The notes below the pieces were generated by a model. The model was not told the origin of the DNA, did not search any database, and was given only the letters and a program-made list of their open reading frames with translations. Source: Lachnospiraceae bacterium JC7 (GTDB lineage Bacteria; Bacillota; Clostridia; Lachnospirales; Lachnospiraceae). Taken from it: a DNA stretch of 64,000 nucleotides. A program made the translations under genes and the position numbers. How positions within the stretch are numbered: position 1 is the first letter of the stretch; each line of letters opens with the position of its first letter. This document shows positions 9,469 through 17,044 of this stretch, one piece after another. The stretch is taken from the NCBI GenBank assembly GCA_000513555.1, contig ALYD01000012.1:34969-98968 (forward strand), given 5' to 3'.

Positions 9469-9882
9469 TCAGCCTCTCAAATACTGTTCCAATATTAACT
9501 GAGCAGCGACCTGATCAATGACCTTTTTCTGTTCACATCTCTTCACGCCGCTTTCATCGAGTATCTCTGCCGCCTCCATGGTGGTAAGACGCTCATCCTC
9601 AAACTCGATAGGCACCGATACCCTGAGCCTGAGCTTTTCCGCGAACTCTCTCGTGCATCTGGCACGTTCTCCTTCTGTATCGTTCATATTAAGCGGAAGT
9701 CCCAATATGATCTTCTCAACTTCATTTTCTTCAACTATAGTCTGAATCTCCTTCAGCGTCTTTCGAAGCGCGGATTCACGATCTCTCACGATAGTTTTCA
9801 AAGGCTGCACGGTTATGCCCATGGGATCCGTAATTGCAACACCTACAGTCTTTGAACCATAGTCCAGTCCTAAAATTCTCAC
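9469..9882 (-). CDS. ruvX: Putative pre-16S rRNA nuclease / Holliday-junction resolvase-like RuvX
   Basis: A 137-residue YqgF/RuvX protein with an RNase H-like fold. MRILGLDYGSKTVGVAITD supplies the first catalytic Asp, ILGLPLNMND the middle block, and EDERLTTMEA plus the final DQVAAQLILE segment the remaining acidic residues. The family is linked to 16S rRNA 5'-end maturation and proposed resolvase activity. Located between ireB and the DUF1292 gene, as in many Firmicutes. Confidence 0.93.
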   Translation of the reverse strand: MRILGLDYGSKTVGVAITDPMGITVQPLKTIVRDRESALRKTLKEIQTIVEENEVEKIILGLPLNMNDTEGERARCTREFAEKLRLRVSVPIEFEDERLTTMEAAEILDESGVKRCEQKKVIDQVAAQLILEQYLRG

Positions 9883-9947
9883 TTAATGTCTCCAAATACA
9901 ATAAAAGAGCCTGCCTAAATGGACAGACTCTCAATACGTTACACAAA

Positions 9948-10211
9948 TCACCTGCTGAGCTTTGCCTCAACATAAGTTTTCATGAGCTCCTCAAGGATCT
10001 CATCCCTTTCGACCTTCATGATAAGGCTGCGGGCTCCCTTGTGGCTCGTGATATAAGTAGGGTCACCAGACATAATATACCCCACGATCTGGTTTATAGG
10101 ATTATAGCCCTTTTCTGTTAAAGCTTCATAAACCCGGGCCAATACCTCTGTAACATCCAAATCGTAATCCTGCATCGGTCTGATAATCTGTGTACTGCCT
10201 AAATCGTTCAT
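9948..10211 (-). CDS. ireB: IreB family regulatory phosphoprotein
   Basis: An 87-residue protein of the IreB (DUF965/YrzL) family. In enterococci IreB is a target of the PASTA-type Ser/Thr kinase IreK and tunes cell-wall stress and cephalosporin tolerance. Typical segments are [20 protein letters not shown] and [18 protein letters not shown]. The start at 10211 (MNDLGSTQI) is chosen over an in-frame upstream start because AAAGGA lies about 10 bases before it and the family begins there. The upstream alternative would overlap mtaB. Ser/Thr residues at positions 6-7 could be kinase sites; this is inference. Confidence 0.9.
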   Translation of the reverse strand: MNDLGSTQIIRPMQDYDLDVTEVLARVYEALTEKGYNPINQIVGYIMSGDPTYITSHKGARSLIMKVERDEILEELMKTYVEAKLSR

Positions 10212-10252
10212 ATTGTCACGTCCTTTTAATAACTTAACTAATTTTATAACAT

Positions 10253-11794
10253 TTATATAGGCATTGCAAGTACGCATGTCTCACAGAAATCTCTGCCCTC
10301 GACCTTTATAATTTGTCCGATTTTACTTTCGTCTGCTTCACCTTCTGTAAACGGTACCAAATACCGCACATAACTTCTGTTGTAGCCCCTCAAATATTTT
10401 ACACCGTTTATTTCAACTATCTCCTCGGGAATTATCTCTTCCCGCACTCCGATATACCTCTTTCTGAATTCAAAGGACTTTATTTCATCAAGCTTTATGA
10501 GCCTCTCGGATCTCTCTGATTTTATCTTGTCGGGAACCTGATCCTTCATCCTGTCAGCTGCTGTCCCCTGTCGTCTGCTGTACTTAAACACATGAAGTTC
10601 ATAAAAGCCTATCTCATCAATGAACCTGTAGGACTCTTCAAAATCCTCCGGTTTTTCCCCCGGAAATCCCACTATCACGTCAGTTGTTATTGCAGCATCA
10701 TCCCATGCTTTTCTGATGATGGATACAGACTTTCGAAAATCCTCTGTGGTATAGTGCCTGTTCATCTGTTTAAGAGTTCTGTCACAGCCGCTCTGAAGCG
10801 AAAGATGGAAATGAGGACACAGCTCCGGGATCTTCTTAAGCTCTTCCACAAACCCTTCCGTTATTATACGGGGCTCAAGACTTCCAAGCCTCACTCTCTC
10901 CACTCCCGGAACAGCCGCCACGCTTCTTATAAGCTGAAGCAGATGTTCAGACGGAATGTCATTGTCCATGGCATATTCATAATTTCTGTCGTCAAAATCC
11001 AGGCCATAGGAGGAAAGATGTATGCCGGTGAGAACCATCTCATGGTATCCTCGCTCCGCAAAATCCTGTACCTCTTTCACGGTACTCTCCACAGATCTCG
11101 ATCTTATCCGTCCACGCACCAGAGGGATGATACAGTAAGAGCAGAATTGGTTGCAGCCGTCCTGCACCTTGATAAACACCCTGCCCTCATCCTCTATCTC
11201 TCCGGCTCTCAATTCCTCGTAACGTCTCTCCGTGGATATGTCATTTACATGGCTGGAGATCCTGCTCTTGAAATTTCGTCCTTCTACATCAACAGCATTT
11301 CCCATCCATCTGGCCTTTGGAAGCTTCACCTGTTTTTCTGCAAATGTCTCCGCGAAGTCTTCAGTGCCCTCATTATCATTTCCCCCTTCGGCAGGGACAC
11401 CCTCAGCCACCTCAGAGACCTCTTTAGTCTTATGCTCTGCATAGTACTCTTTCAGTACCTGTATAAGTCTGCTCTTCTCATTGTTTCCGATGAGGATATC
11501 GACAGCATTATCTTCCTTCAGCTCCTCTGCTCTGGCCTGAACATAGCAGCCTGCCGCAATGACCACAGCCTCCGGGTTCATGGCGCGAGCCTTATGTATC
11601 ATCTGCCTTGACTTTCTGTCAGCGATATTTGTTACCGAGCAGGTATTGATGATATAGATATCTGCCTCATCTGTATCCCATGAAACTATTTCCGCTCCCG
11701 CTTCTCTCAGTTCAGCCGCCATGGCCTCTGCTTCATATGAATTGACCTTGCAGCCCAGGTTGTGCATGGCCGCTCTCTTATTTTTTAAATCCAT
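10253..11794 (-). CDS. mtaB: tRNA t6A37 methylthiotransferase MtaB
   Basis: A 513-residue radical-SAM methylthiotransferase that converts t6A to ms2t6A at tRNA position 37. The N-terminal UPF0004 domain has three Cys in [20 protein letters not shown] and AAGCYVQ, and the radical-SAM cluster is CNQFCSYC. The usual length is about 430-450; the excess is an acidic linker of about 60 residues (roughly 115-175, for example [13 protein letters not shown]) between the two domains. It is the first gene of the minus-strand run leading to ireB and ruvX, with a 42-base gap to ireB. Confidence 0.93.
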   Translation of the reverse strand: MDLKNKRAAMHNLGCKVNSYEAEAMAAELREAGAEIVSWDTDEADIYIINTCSVTNIADRKSRQMIHKARAMNPEAVVIAAGCYVQARAEELKEDNAVDILIGNNEKSRLIQVLKEYYAEHKTKEVSEVAEGVPAEGGNDNEGTEDFAETFAEKQVKLPKARWMGNAVDVEGRNFKSRISSHVNDISTERRYEELRAGEIEDEGRVFIKVQDGCNQFCSYCIIPLVRGRIRSRSVESTVKEVQDFAERGYHEMVLTGIHLSSYGLDFDDRNYEYAMDNDIPSEHLLQLIRSVAAVPGVERVRLGSLEPRIITEGFVEELKKIPELCPHFHLSLQSGCDRTLKQMNRHYTTEDFRKSVSIIRKAWDDAAITTDVIVGFPGEKPEDFEESYRFIDEIGFYELHVFKYSRRQGTAADRMKDQVPDKIKSERSERLIKLDEIKSFEFRKRYIGVREEIIPEEIVEINGVKYLRGYNRSYVRYLVPFTEGEADESKIGQIIKVEGRDFCETCVLAMPI

Positions 11795-11879
11795 CTGTTC
11801 CTTTTTAATATCCCACCGAAAATAAGGAAAATTCCTTCCAATTTAAGTTCGTTTTCCTCGGGAAACCTTTGACATTCTA

Positions 11880-11909
11880 TTGACTTTTGAAGTTCCTTGT
11901 TGCTAGAAT
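11880..11909 (+). promoter_or_regulatory. Sigma-A type promoter of the HPr-like gene
   Basis: TTGACT at 11880-11885 and TAGAAT at 11904-11909 with an 18-base spacer. The transcript would start near 11916 and run about 60 bases to AAGGAGG and the GTG start at 11977. Confidence 0.7.
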
Positions 11910-11976
11910 TATTGTACAGTAAGTGTGTATTTACTTATTTAATAAATAAATATTATATTTTAAGGAGGATTTCATC

Positions 11977-12219
11977 GTGAAAACCGTTCGTATCTCACTT
12001 AATTCTATCGATAAAGTAAAATCATTCGTTAATGAGCTTGTAAAGTTCCCGGACGTTGATTTCGACCTTGTTTCAGGTCGTTATGTAATCGATGCAAAGT
12101 CCATTATGGGTATCTTCTCACTGGATCTTTCAAAGCCTATCGATCTCAACATCCACGCTGATGCAAATCGTATGGATGAGATCCTTTCAGCTCTGACACC
12201 TTACATCATTTCAGAGTAA
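11977..12219 (+). CDS. HPr-like protein lacking the catalytic histidine (Crh-like)
   Basis: An 80-residue HPr-fold protein. HPr carries phosphate in the sugar phosphotransferase system on His15, within a G-I-H-A-R-P motif. Here the aligned segment reads NSIDKVKS, with Asp12 at the His position, so phosphotransfer is not expected. The regulatory segment AKSIMGIFSLD is intact, with Ser42 matching Ser46 of HPr, the target of HPr kinase in Gram-positives. This pattern is like Crh, a catabolite-repression cofactor. The start is GTG at 11977 with AAGGAGG eight bases upstream. It has its own promoter and terminator. Confidence 0.85.
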   Translation: MKTVRISLNSIDKVKSFVNELVKFPDVDFDLVSGRYVIDAKSIMGIFSLDLSKPIDLNIHADANRMDEILSALTPYIISE

Positions 12220-12260
12220 TCCATATCGTAGCATTGTAACGATGAATTAACAAGTGTCAA

Positions 12261-12292
12261 ATGAGTGCGTGTTCTTGCGCACTCATTTTTTA
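12261..12292 (+). terminator. Intrinsic terminator after the HPr-like gene
   Basis: A 9-bp perfect stem (ATGAGTGCG / CGCACTCAT) with an 8-base loop followed by a run of T. It separates this gene from thiI. Confidence 0.85.
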
Positions 12293-12318
12293 CGCGATAA
12301 GCCACAAAAAGGAGTTCT

Positions 12319-13518
12319 ATGCAATACCAAAGCTTTCTTATCAAGTATGCAGAGATCGGTACAAAGGGAAAGAACCGTTATGTGTTCGAGGATGCCCTTG
12401 TCCATGATATCCGCAAAAAACTTGAGCGCGCAGACGGCGATTTCAAAGTATATCGCGAGCGCGGACGTATCTATGTAACTGTAAAATCAGAAACCTACGA
12501 CTATGATGAGACCATCGATGCTCTTCAGCATGTTTTCGGAATAGTTTCCATCTGTCCTATGATTCAGATGGAGTCAACTCACGAATACAGTGAGCTTTCC
12601 GCAAAGGTTCTCGAGTATTTCTCTTCAGTTTACGGTGACCGCAAGCTCACCTTCAAGGTGACCACAAGACGCGCGGACAAGGAGTTCCCGATGCAGTCAA
12701 ACGAGGTCGATGCAGAGCTCGGACATGACATCCTCGAGAAGTTCCCGAACACTTCCGTTGATGTTCACAAGCCTGAAGTGACTGTCCACGTCGAGATCCG
12801 TCAGTTCATCAATATCTATTCAGAAATAATTCCGGGTGTAGGCGGTATGCCTCTCGGAACCAACGGGAAGGCCATGCTTCTTCTTTCCGGCGGTATCGAC
12901 AGCCCTGTTGCAGGTTACATGATCGCCCGCAGAGGCGCTATCATCGAGGCCACATACTTCCACGCTCCTCCATACACTTCAGAGCGTGCAAAGCAGAAGG
13001 TCGTTGATCTTGCCAATGAAGTCGCCCTCTACTCAGGTGCCATAGCTCTTCACGTTGTAAACTTTACTGACATTCAGCTGAAGATCTATGAGAAGTGCCC
13101 TCATGAGGAGCTCACCATCATCATGCGTCGTTATATGATGCGCATCGCCGAGGCCATCGCTGAAAAGCGCGGATGTATCGCACTTATCACAGGCGAGTCC
13201 ATCGGTCAGGTAGCAAGCCAGACCATGCAGTCTCTTGTTTGTACCAACGAGGTCTGCAACCTCCCTGTATACCGTCCTGTGATCGCTTTCGACAAGCAGC
13301 AGATCGTCGAGGTATCACAGAAGATCGGAACCTATGAGACTTCCATCGAGCCTTTTGAGGACTGCTGCACCATCTTCGTTGCAAAGCATCCTGTAACAAA
13401 GCCTCTTCCCGAGAAGATCAGAAAATCAGAGGAGATCGTATATGACGAGATGCTTCCACTGGTTGAGAAGGCCGTAAATGAAGCCGAGCTCATCTGGTGT
13501 GACGGAAGAAAGCACTGA
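12319..13518 (+). CDS. thiI: tRNA 4-thiouridine synthetase ThiI (short form)
   Basis: A 399-residue ThiI with an N-terminal ferredoxin-like and THUMP region (about 1-165) and the PP-loop pyrophosphatase motif LLLSGGIDSPVAGYM near residue 190. It makes s4U8 in tRNA using sulfur from a cysteine desulfurase. It lacks the C-terminal rhodanese domain of the E. coli form, as usual in Firmicutes; a Cys pair (EDCCTIF) near residue 345 is retained. AAGGAG lies just upstream of the ATG at 12319. The desulfurase at 14819-15976 is a plausible sulfur donor. Confidence 0.95.
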   Translation: MQYQSFLIKYAEIGTKGKNRYVFEDALVHDIRKKLERADGDFKVYRERGRIYVTVKSETYDYDETIDALQHVFGIVSICPMIQMESTHEYSELSAKVLEYFSSVYGDRKLTFKVTTRRADKEFPMQSNEVDAELGHDILEKFPNTSVDVHKPEVTVHVEIRQFINIYSEIIPGVGGMPLGTNGKAMLLLSGGIDSPVAGYMIARRGAIIEATYFHAPPYTSERAKQKVVDLANEVALYSGAIALHVVNFTDIQLKIYEKCPHEELTIIMRRYMMRIAEAIAEKRGCIALITGESIGQVASQTMQSLVCTNEVCNLPVYRPVIAFDKQQIVEVSQKIGTYETSIEPFEDCCTIFVAKHPVTKPLPEKIRKSEEIVYDEMLPLVEKAVNEAELIWCDGRKH

Positions 13519-13540
13519 GCAGTAAATTAATATTAATTGA

Positions 13541-13580
13541 TACAGAAAATGCAAGGGCGGACGCCCTTGCATTTTCTGTA
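13541..13580. terminator. Bidirectional terminator between thiI and prmA
   Basis: An 18-bp perfect inverted repeat (13541-13558 with 13563-13580) with GC-rich GCAAGGGC next to the loop and A/T-rich outer arms, between two convergent genes. Confidence 0.85.
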
Positions 13581-13618
13581 CTATATAAGCTGAAACCGAA
13601 CAGTTGGTATCAAGTTTA

Positions 13619-14683
13619 TTACTTCCTGCGGGCTGTCACATTGACCCACTCGCCCTGATGGTTCACTTCCAGAACTTCCCAGGTATCCTCATGAGCCTTG
13701 AATGCCTCAAGCACTTCCTGCTCACGCTCGTTAAGTATACCTGAAGTGATAAAAAGCCCATCCTTATGAAGCAGTGGTCCTACCTCTCCTGTGAGAAGCA
13801 CGATAACAGGCGCAAGGATGTTAGCAACTACGATATCGTACTTTCCGAGGCCCATCTTCGCCTTCACTGCCTCATCGCCGATAACATTGCCCACAACCAT
13901 ATCAAAGCTTTCCTCAGAAAGCCCGTTAGCCTTCAGATTATCATGTACTGCCGGAACAGCCTCTTCATCAAGGTCGGTTCCGTAGATATGACCGGCACCG
14001 AGCTTAAGAGCTGTGATTCCGAGGATTCCTGAGCCGGTTCCGATATCAGCCACCTCCGAACCCTTCTTCATGTACTTCTGAATCTGGCGGATGCAGAGCT
14101 GTGTGGTTTCATGCATGCCTGTTCCGAAAGCGGTTCCCGGATCTATCTCTATGAGGAGCTTATCCTTATGCTCTTCCGGAACCTCCTCCCATGTGGGTTT
14201 TATAAGAATGTCTCCCACTGTAAAAGGATGGAAGAAGGTCTTCCAGTTGTTTATCCAGTCCTTATCCTCTGTCTCTGAGGTCTCAATGCTTCCAGAACCC
14301 ACATTGCAGTAGTTTCTCATGTCAGAGATCATCTCCTCCACATCTTCAAGAAGCTTTTTAAGCTCTGCGGGAGTGTAGACATTGGAAGTATTAGGCATAT
14401 AGCTTGCATCAACAGAAGGATCCTCAAGATACTTTTTCGCCTTCTCCATACGATCCTGCTTTGCTTCGGGATCAAGGACTTCAACATAGAAGCTGACATC
14501 CGCAAGACCGTCATCAGGTCCCATATCAGGAAGAATGTCTATGAACATTCCCTTGGTATCCTCCTCGGAAAGCGGAATCTTATCCTCTATCTGAACTCCG
14601 TCCAGACCGAGATCAGCAAGATTTGCACTAAGAATATCCTCCGCCTCAGTTGTTGTATGTATAGTGAATTTTCTCCAGACCAT
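13619..14683 (-). CDS. prmA: Ribosomal protein L11 methyltransferase PrmA
   Basis: A 354-residue SAM-dependent methyltransferase that trimethylates ribosomal protein L11. An N-terminal L11-recognition domain (first ~110 residues) precedes the Rossmann domain with VADIGTGSGILGITALKLGA and the catalytic-site segment NILAPVIV. It is somewhat longer than the usual ~310 residues because of an expanded region around residues 60-130. It is the last gene of the rsmE - cysteine desulfurase - prmA run. Confidence 0.93.
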   Translation of the reverse strand: MVWRKFTIHTTTEAEDILSANLADLGLDGVQIEDKIPLSEEDTKGMFIDILPDMGPDDGLADVSFYVEVLDPEAKQDRMEKAKKYLEDPSVDASYMPNTSNVYTPAELKKLLEDVEEMISDMRNYCNVGSGSIETSETEDKDWINNWKTFFHPFTVGDILIKPTWEEVPEEHKDKLLIEIDPGTAFGTGMHETTQLCIRQIQKYMKKGSEVADIGTGSGILGITALKLGAGHIYGTDLDEEAVPAVHDNLKANGLSEESFDMVVGNVIGDEAVKAKMGLGKYDIVVANILAPVIVLLTGEVGPLLHKDGLFITSGILNEREQEVLEAFKAHEDTWEVLEVNHQGEWVNVTARRK

Positions 14684-14818
14684 AAATCACCAATCACCTT
14701 TCCATATATCCGTTTTAATCCGGCCACTACAGATATAAATACATCTTATCGAACTTTCCCGGGGTCTCCCGAACTCAGTCCCTTAATATAGCCGTCATCT
14801 TATCCATTTAATATAACA

Positions 14819-15976
14819 TCAGAATCTGGTAAATCTTCTAAGCACAGGAATCAGTTCCTTAAGCGCATCCATGCAGAGATCTACCTCTTCCTTCTCATTG
14901 AACATACCGAAGGAAAATCTGATGGTGGAATCAAGAAGTTCCTGCTTGACTCCTATAGCCTTGAGGGTTCCCGAAATTCCCGGATGGTTTGACGAGCAGG
15001 CAGAGCCTGAACTTACATAGATCCCCTTCTCTTCGAGGGCATGGAGGAGAACCTCAGCACGAACCTTCTCAAAGGAAACTGAAACTATATTGGGAGCTGA
15101 CGCCTCTCCCAGCTCTGAGTTCACTGTCACACCATCTATCTTTGATACTTCCGAAATAAAGTAATCCTTTATTTCCTGTATTCTCTTTATCTTTTCATCA
15201 TGATCCCTGTAGGCAAGCTCTGCAGCCAGTCCCATGCCTGCAATTCCCGGAACATTGTGAGTTCCCGAACGCATATCCTCCTGCTGTCCCCCTCCGTAGA
15301 TCATAGGACGGAGCTTGATCTTCTCATCAACATAAAGGAATCCTACACCCTTAGGTCCGTGGATCTTATGTCCGGAAACTGAAAGCATGTCGATATTCTG
15401 CTTCTTCGGACGGATAGTCAGTTTTCCGTAGGACTGAATGGCATCTGTATGGAACCAGGTGTTCGGATTGCACTCCTTCACTATCCTTCCGATCTCCTCA
15501 ACAGGCTCTATGGCACCGATCTCGTTGTTCACATGCATGATAGACACAAGGATGGTGTCCGGACGGATGGCTGATCTGAGATCATCAAGATTTATATGAC
15601 CCTTTGAATCTACAGGAAGATATGTTATCTCGTAGCCAAGCTCGGCAAGCACATCAAGAGGCTTATAGATGGCCGCATGCTCCACCTGTGAGGAAATGAT
15701 ATGTTTTCCCTGCTTGCGCTTCGCAAAGGCCGTTCCGAAGATAACAGTGTTGTTGGACTCTGTTCCGCCGGAGGTAAAGATTATCTCTTTTGGTTTCACC
15801 TTAAGGGTGTCAGCCACCTGCTGACGGGCATTACGGAAAATTTTCTCTGCATCAAAACCCTTTATATGTTTGGATGAAGGATTGCCGTAATCCTCCTCCA
15901 TTGTTTTCTTCATTAACTCCACAACCTCAGGATATACCCTCGTGGTAGCTGAATTATCAAAATATATCTCTCTCAT
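14819..15976 (-). CDS. Cysteine desulfurase (NifS/IscS-like)
   Basis: A 385-residue PLP enzyme that takes sulfur from cysteine. Visible motifs are YFDNSATTRVYPEV at the start, the PLP-binding Lys in SVSGHKIHGPKG, and the catalytic Cys loop SSGSACSS near residue 325. Next to thiI this group (NifZ/YrvO type) often supplies sulfur for tRNA thiolation, which is the inferred role here. No iscU/sufU is adjacent. It starts 23 bases after rsmE ends, so the two are likely co-transcribed. Confidence 0.92.
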   Translation of the reverse strand: MREIYFDNSATTRVYPEVVELMKKTMEEDYGNPSSKHIKGFDAEKIFRNARQQVADTLKVKPKEIIFTSGGTESNNTVIFGTAFAKRKQGKHIISSQVEHAAIYKPLDVLAELGYEITYLPVDSKGHINLDDLRSAIRPDTILVSIMHVNNEIGAIEPVEEIGRIVKECNPNTWFHTDAIQSYGKLTIRPKKQNIDMLSVSGHKIHGPKGVGFLYVDEKIKLRPMIYGGGQQEDMRSGTHNVPGIAGMGLAAELAYRDHDEKIKRIQEIKDYFISEVSKIDGVTVNSELGEASAPNIVSVSFEKVRAEVLLHALEEKGIYVSSGSACSSNHPGISGTLKAIGVKQELLDSTIRFSFGMFNEKEEVDLCMDALKELIPVLRRFTRF

Positions 15977-15999
15977 TAGTTCCTCTTCACCAAATCCGC

Positions 16000-16830
16000 T
16001 TAATTATCCGCTTCCTTTGCTTCCAGCATGAGCATCAGAACACTAAGGCTCGTTATGGCCGCTGTTTCTGTTCTGAGTATCCGCTTTCCCAAAGTAACAG
16101 GCTCGATTCCATGCTGCAGGGCATCTTCGATCTCCTGATCGGAAAATCCTCCCTCAGGGCCTATGAATACTGCGATTTTTCCATGTTTCGGCAGCTTTTC
16201 AAGCTGATTCATGGTGTGCTTTATGTTTTTTGCATTCTCATAGGGTATAAGCTTAAGATCAAAGTCCTTTACATATTCCATTGCATCTTTCCACTTCATA
16301 ACCGGAAAAACCTCCGGGATGATGGAACGCTTCGACTGCTTCGCCGCAGCCTCTGCTATAGCCTGCCAGCGTTCAGTTTTTTTCTGAGCGCGTTTCTCAT
16401 CAAGCTTTATGACTGTATTTTTTGAATCAAGAGGCACAACCGCATGCGCGCCAAGTTCCACCGCCTTCTGAACGATGAGCTCCATCTTATCCTGTTTGGG
16501 CAAACCCTGAAACAGATAAATCTCTGCAGGAAGCTCATGGATTTCCTCCACAAAGTTGATGTGAAGTATCACCTCCGGTTCACCGCTTAAAGCTCCGGCA
16601 GCAGTATTAGCCGCTCTTTTCCCATCTTCCAAAGTTTCCTTTATCCACTCTTCATCATGTATCTCCACAACATCGCACTCGTAATCAGTGCCCTCTCCGT
16701 CAGAAATCAGTATCTTTTCTCCTATCCTTACACGAAGAACATTTTTCAGATGATTGTAGTTATCACTTGTCAGACGCACGATGCGTTTGTCTGTATCTAT
16801 ATCCGATCTGTCTACAAAAAAATGATGCAT
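16000..16830 (-). CDS. rsmE: 16S rRNA m3U1498 methyltransferase RsmE
   Basis: A 276-residue SPOUT methyltransferase. It starts MHHFFVDRSDID and has the PUA-like N-terminal part, YLFQGLPKQDKMELIVQKAV and the SAM-knot motifs IGPEGGFSDQEIEDA and LGKRILRTETAA. It methylates U1498 in the 30S decoding centre. In Bacillus subtilis rsmE follows prmA directly after dnaJ; here a cysteine desulfurase separates them and the glycosylation island lies upstream. Confidence 0.95.
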   Translation of the reverse strand: MHHFFVDRSDIDTDKRIVRLTSDNYNHLKNVLRVRIGEKILISDGEGTDYECDVVEIHDEEWIKETLEDGKRAANTAAGALSGEPEVILHINFVEEIHELPAEIYLFQGLPKQDKMELIVQKAVELGAHAVVPLDSKNTVIKLDEKRAQKKTERWQAIAEAAAKQSKRSIIPEVFPVMKWKDAMEYVKDFDLKLIPYENAKNIKHTMNQLEKLPKHGKIAVFIGPEGGFSDQEIEDALQHGIEPVTLGKRILRTETAAITSLSVLMLMLEAKEADN

Positions 16831-16956
16831 AAATACCTGCCTTCATCATGTTTCAAAAACTTAAATCCTATACGGAAGCGTTTCTGATTTTTTCGCCTCT
16901 GTCGTCACGCTATTATAACAAGTAGAAGTAAAAAGTAAAACCTTTAATTCATATAT

Positions 16957-16992
16957 AAAAAACCGCGGAATCCCATTACAAATCCGCGGTTT
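16957..16992 (-). terminator. Terminator after the first PMT-like gene
   Basis: A 10-bp stem AAACCGCGGA / TCCGCGGTTT (16960-16969 with 16983-16992) with an A run on the plus strand at 16957-16962, giving a U tract for minus-strand transcripts leaving the glycosylation island. The right arm also has TTTCTTTT, so it may be bidirectional. Confidence 0.75.
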
Positions 16993-17044
16993 CTTTTAAA
17001 TGTGAGCTGGCTAAGCTGTATCCTCAAGTCATGCTGTTTTCTCT

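Noticed and set aside
10592..11611. 339-codon open frame on the plus strand opposite mtaB
   Set aside because: It is the antisense shadow of a clear radical-SAM gene and has no recognisable domain or start signal.
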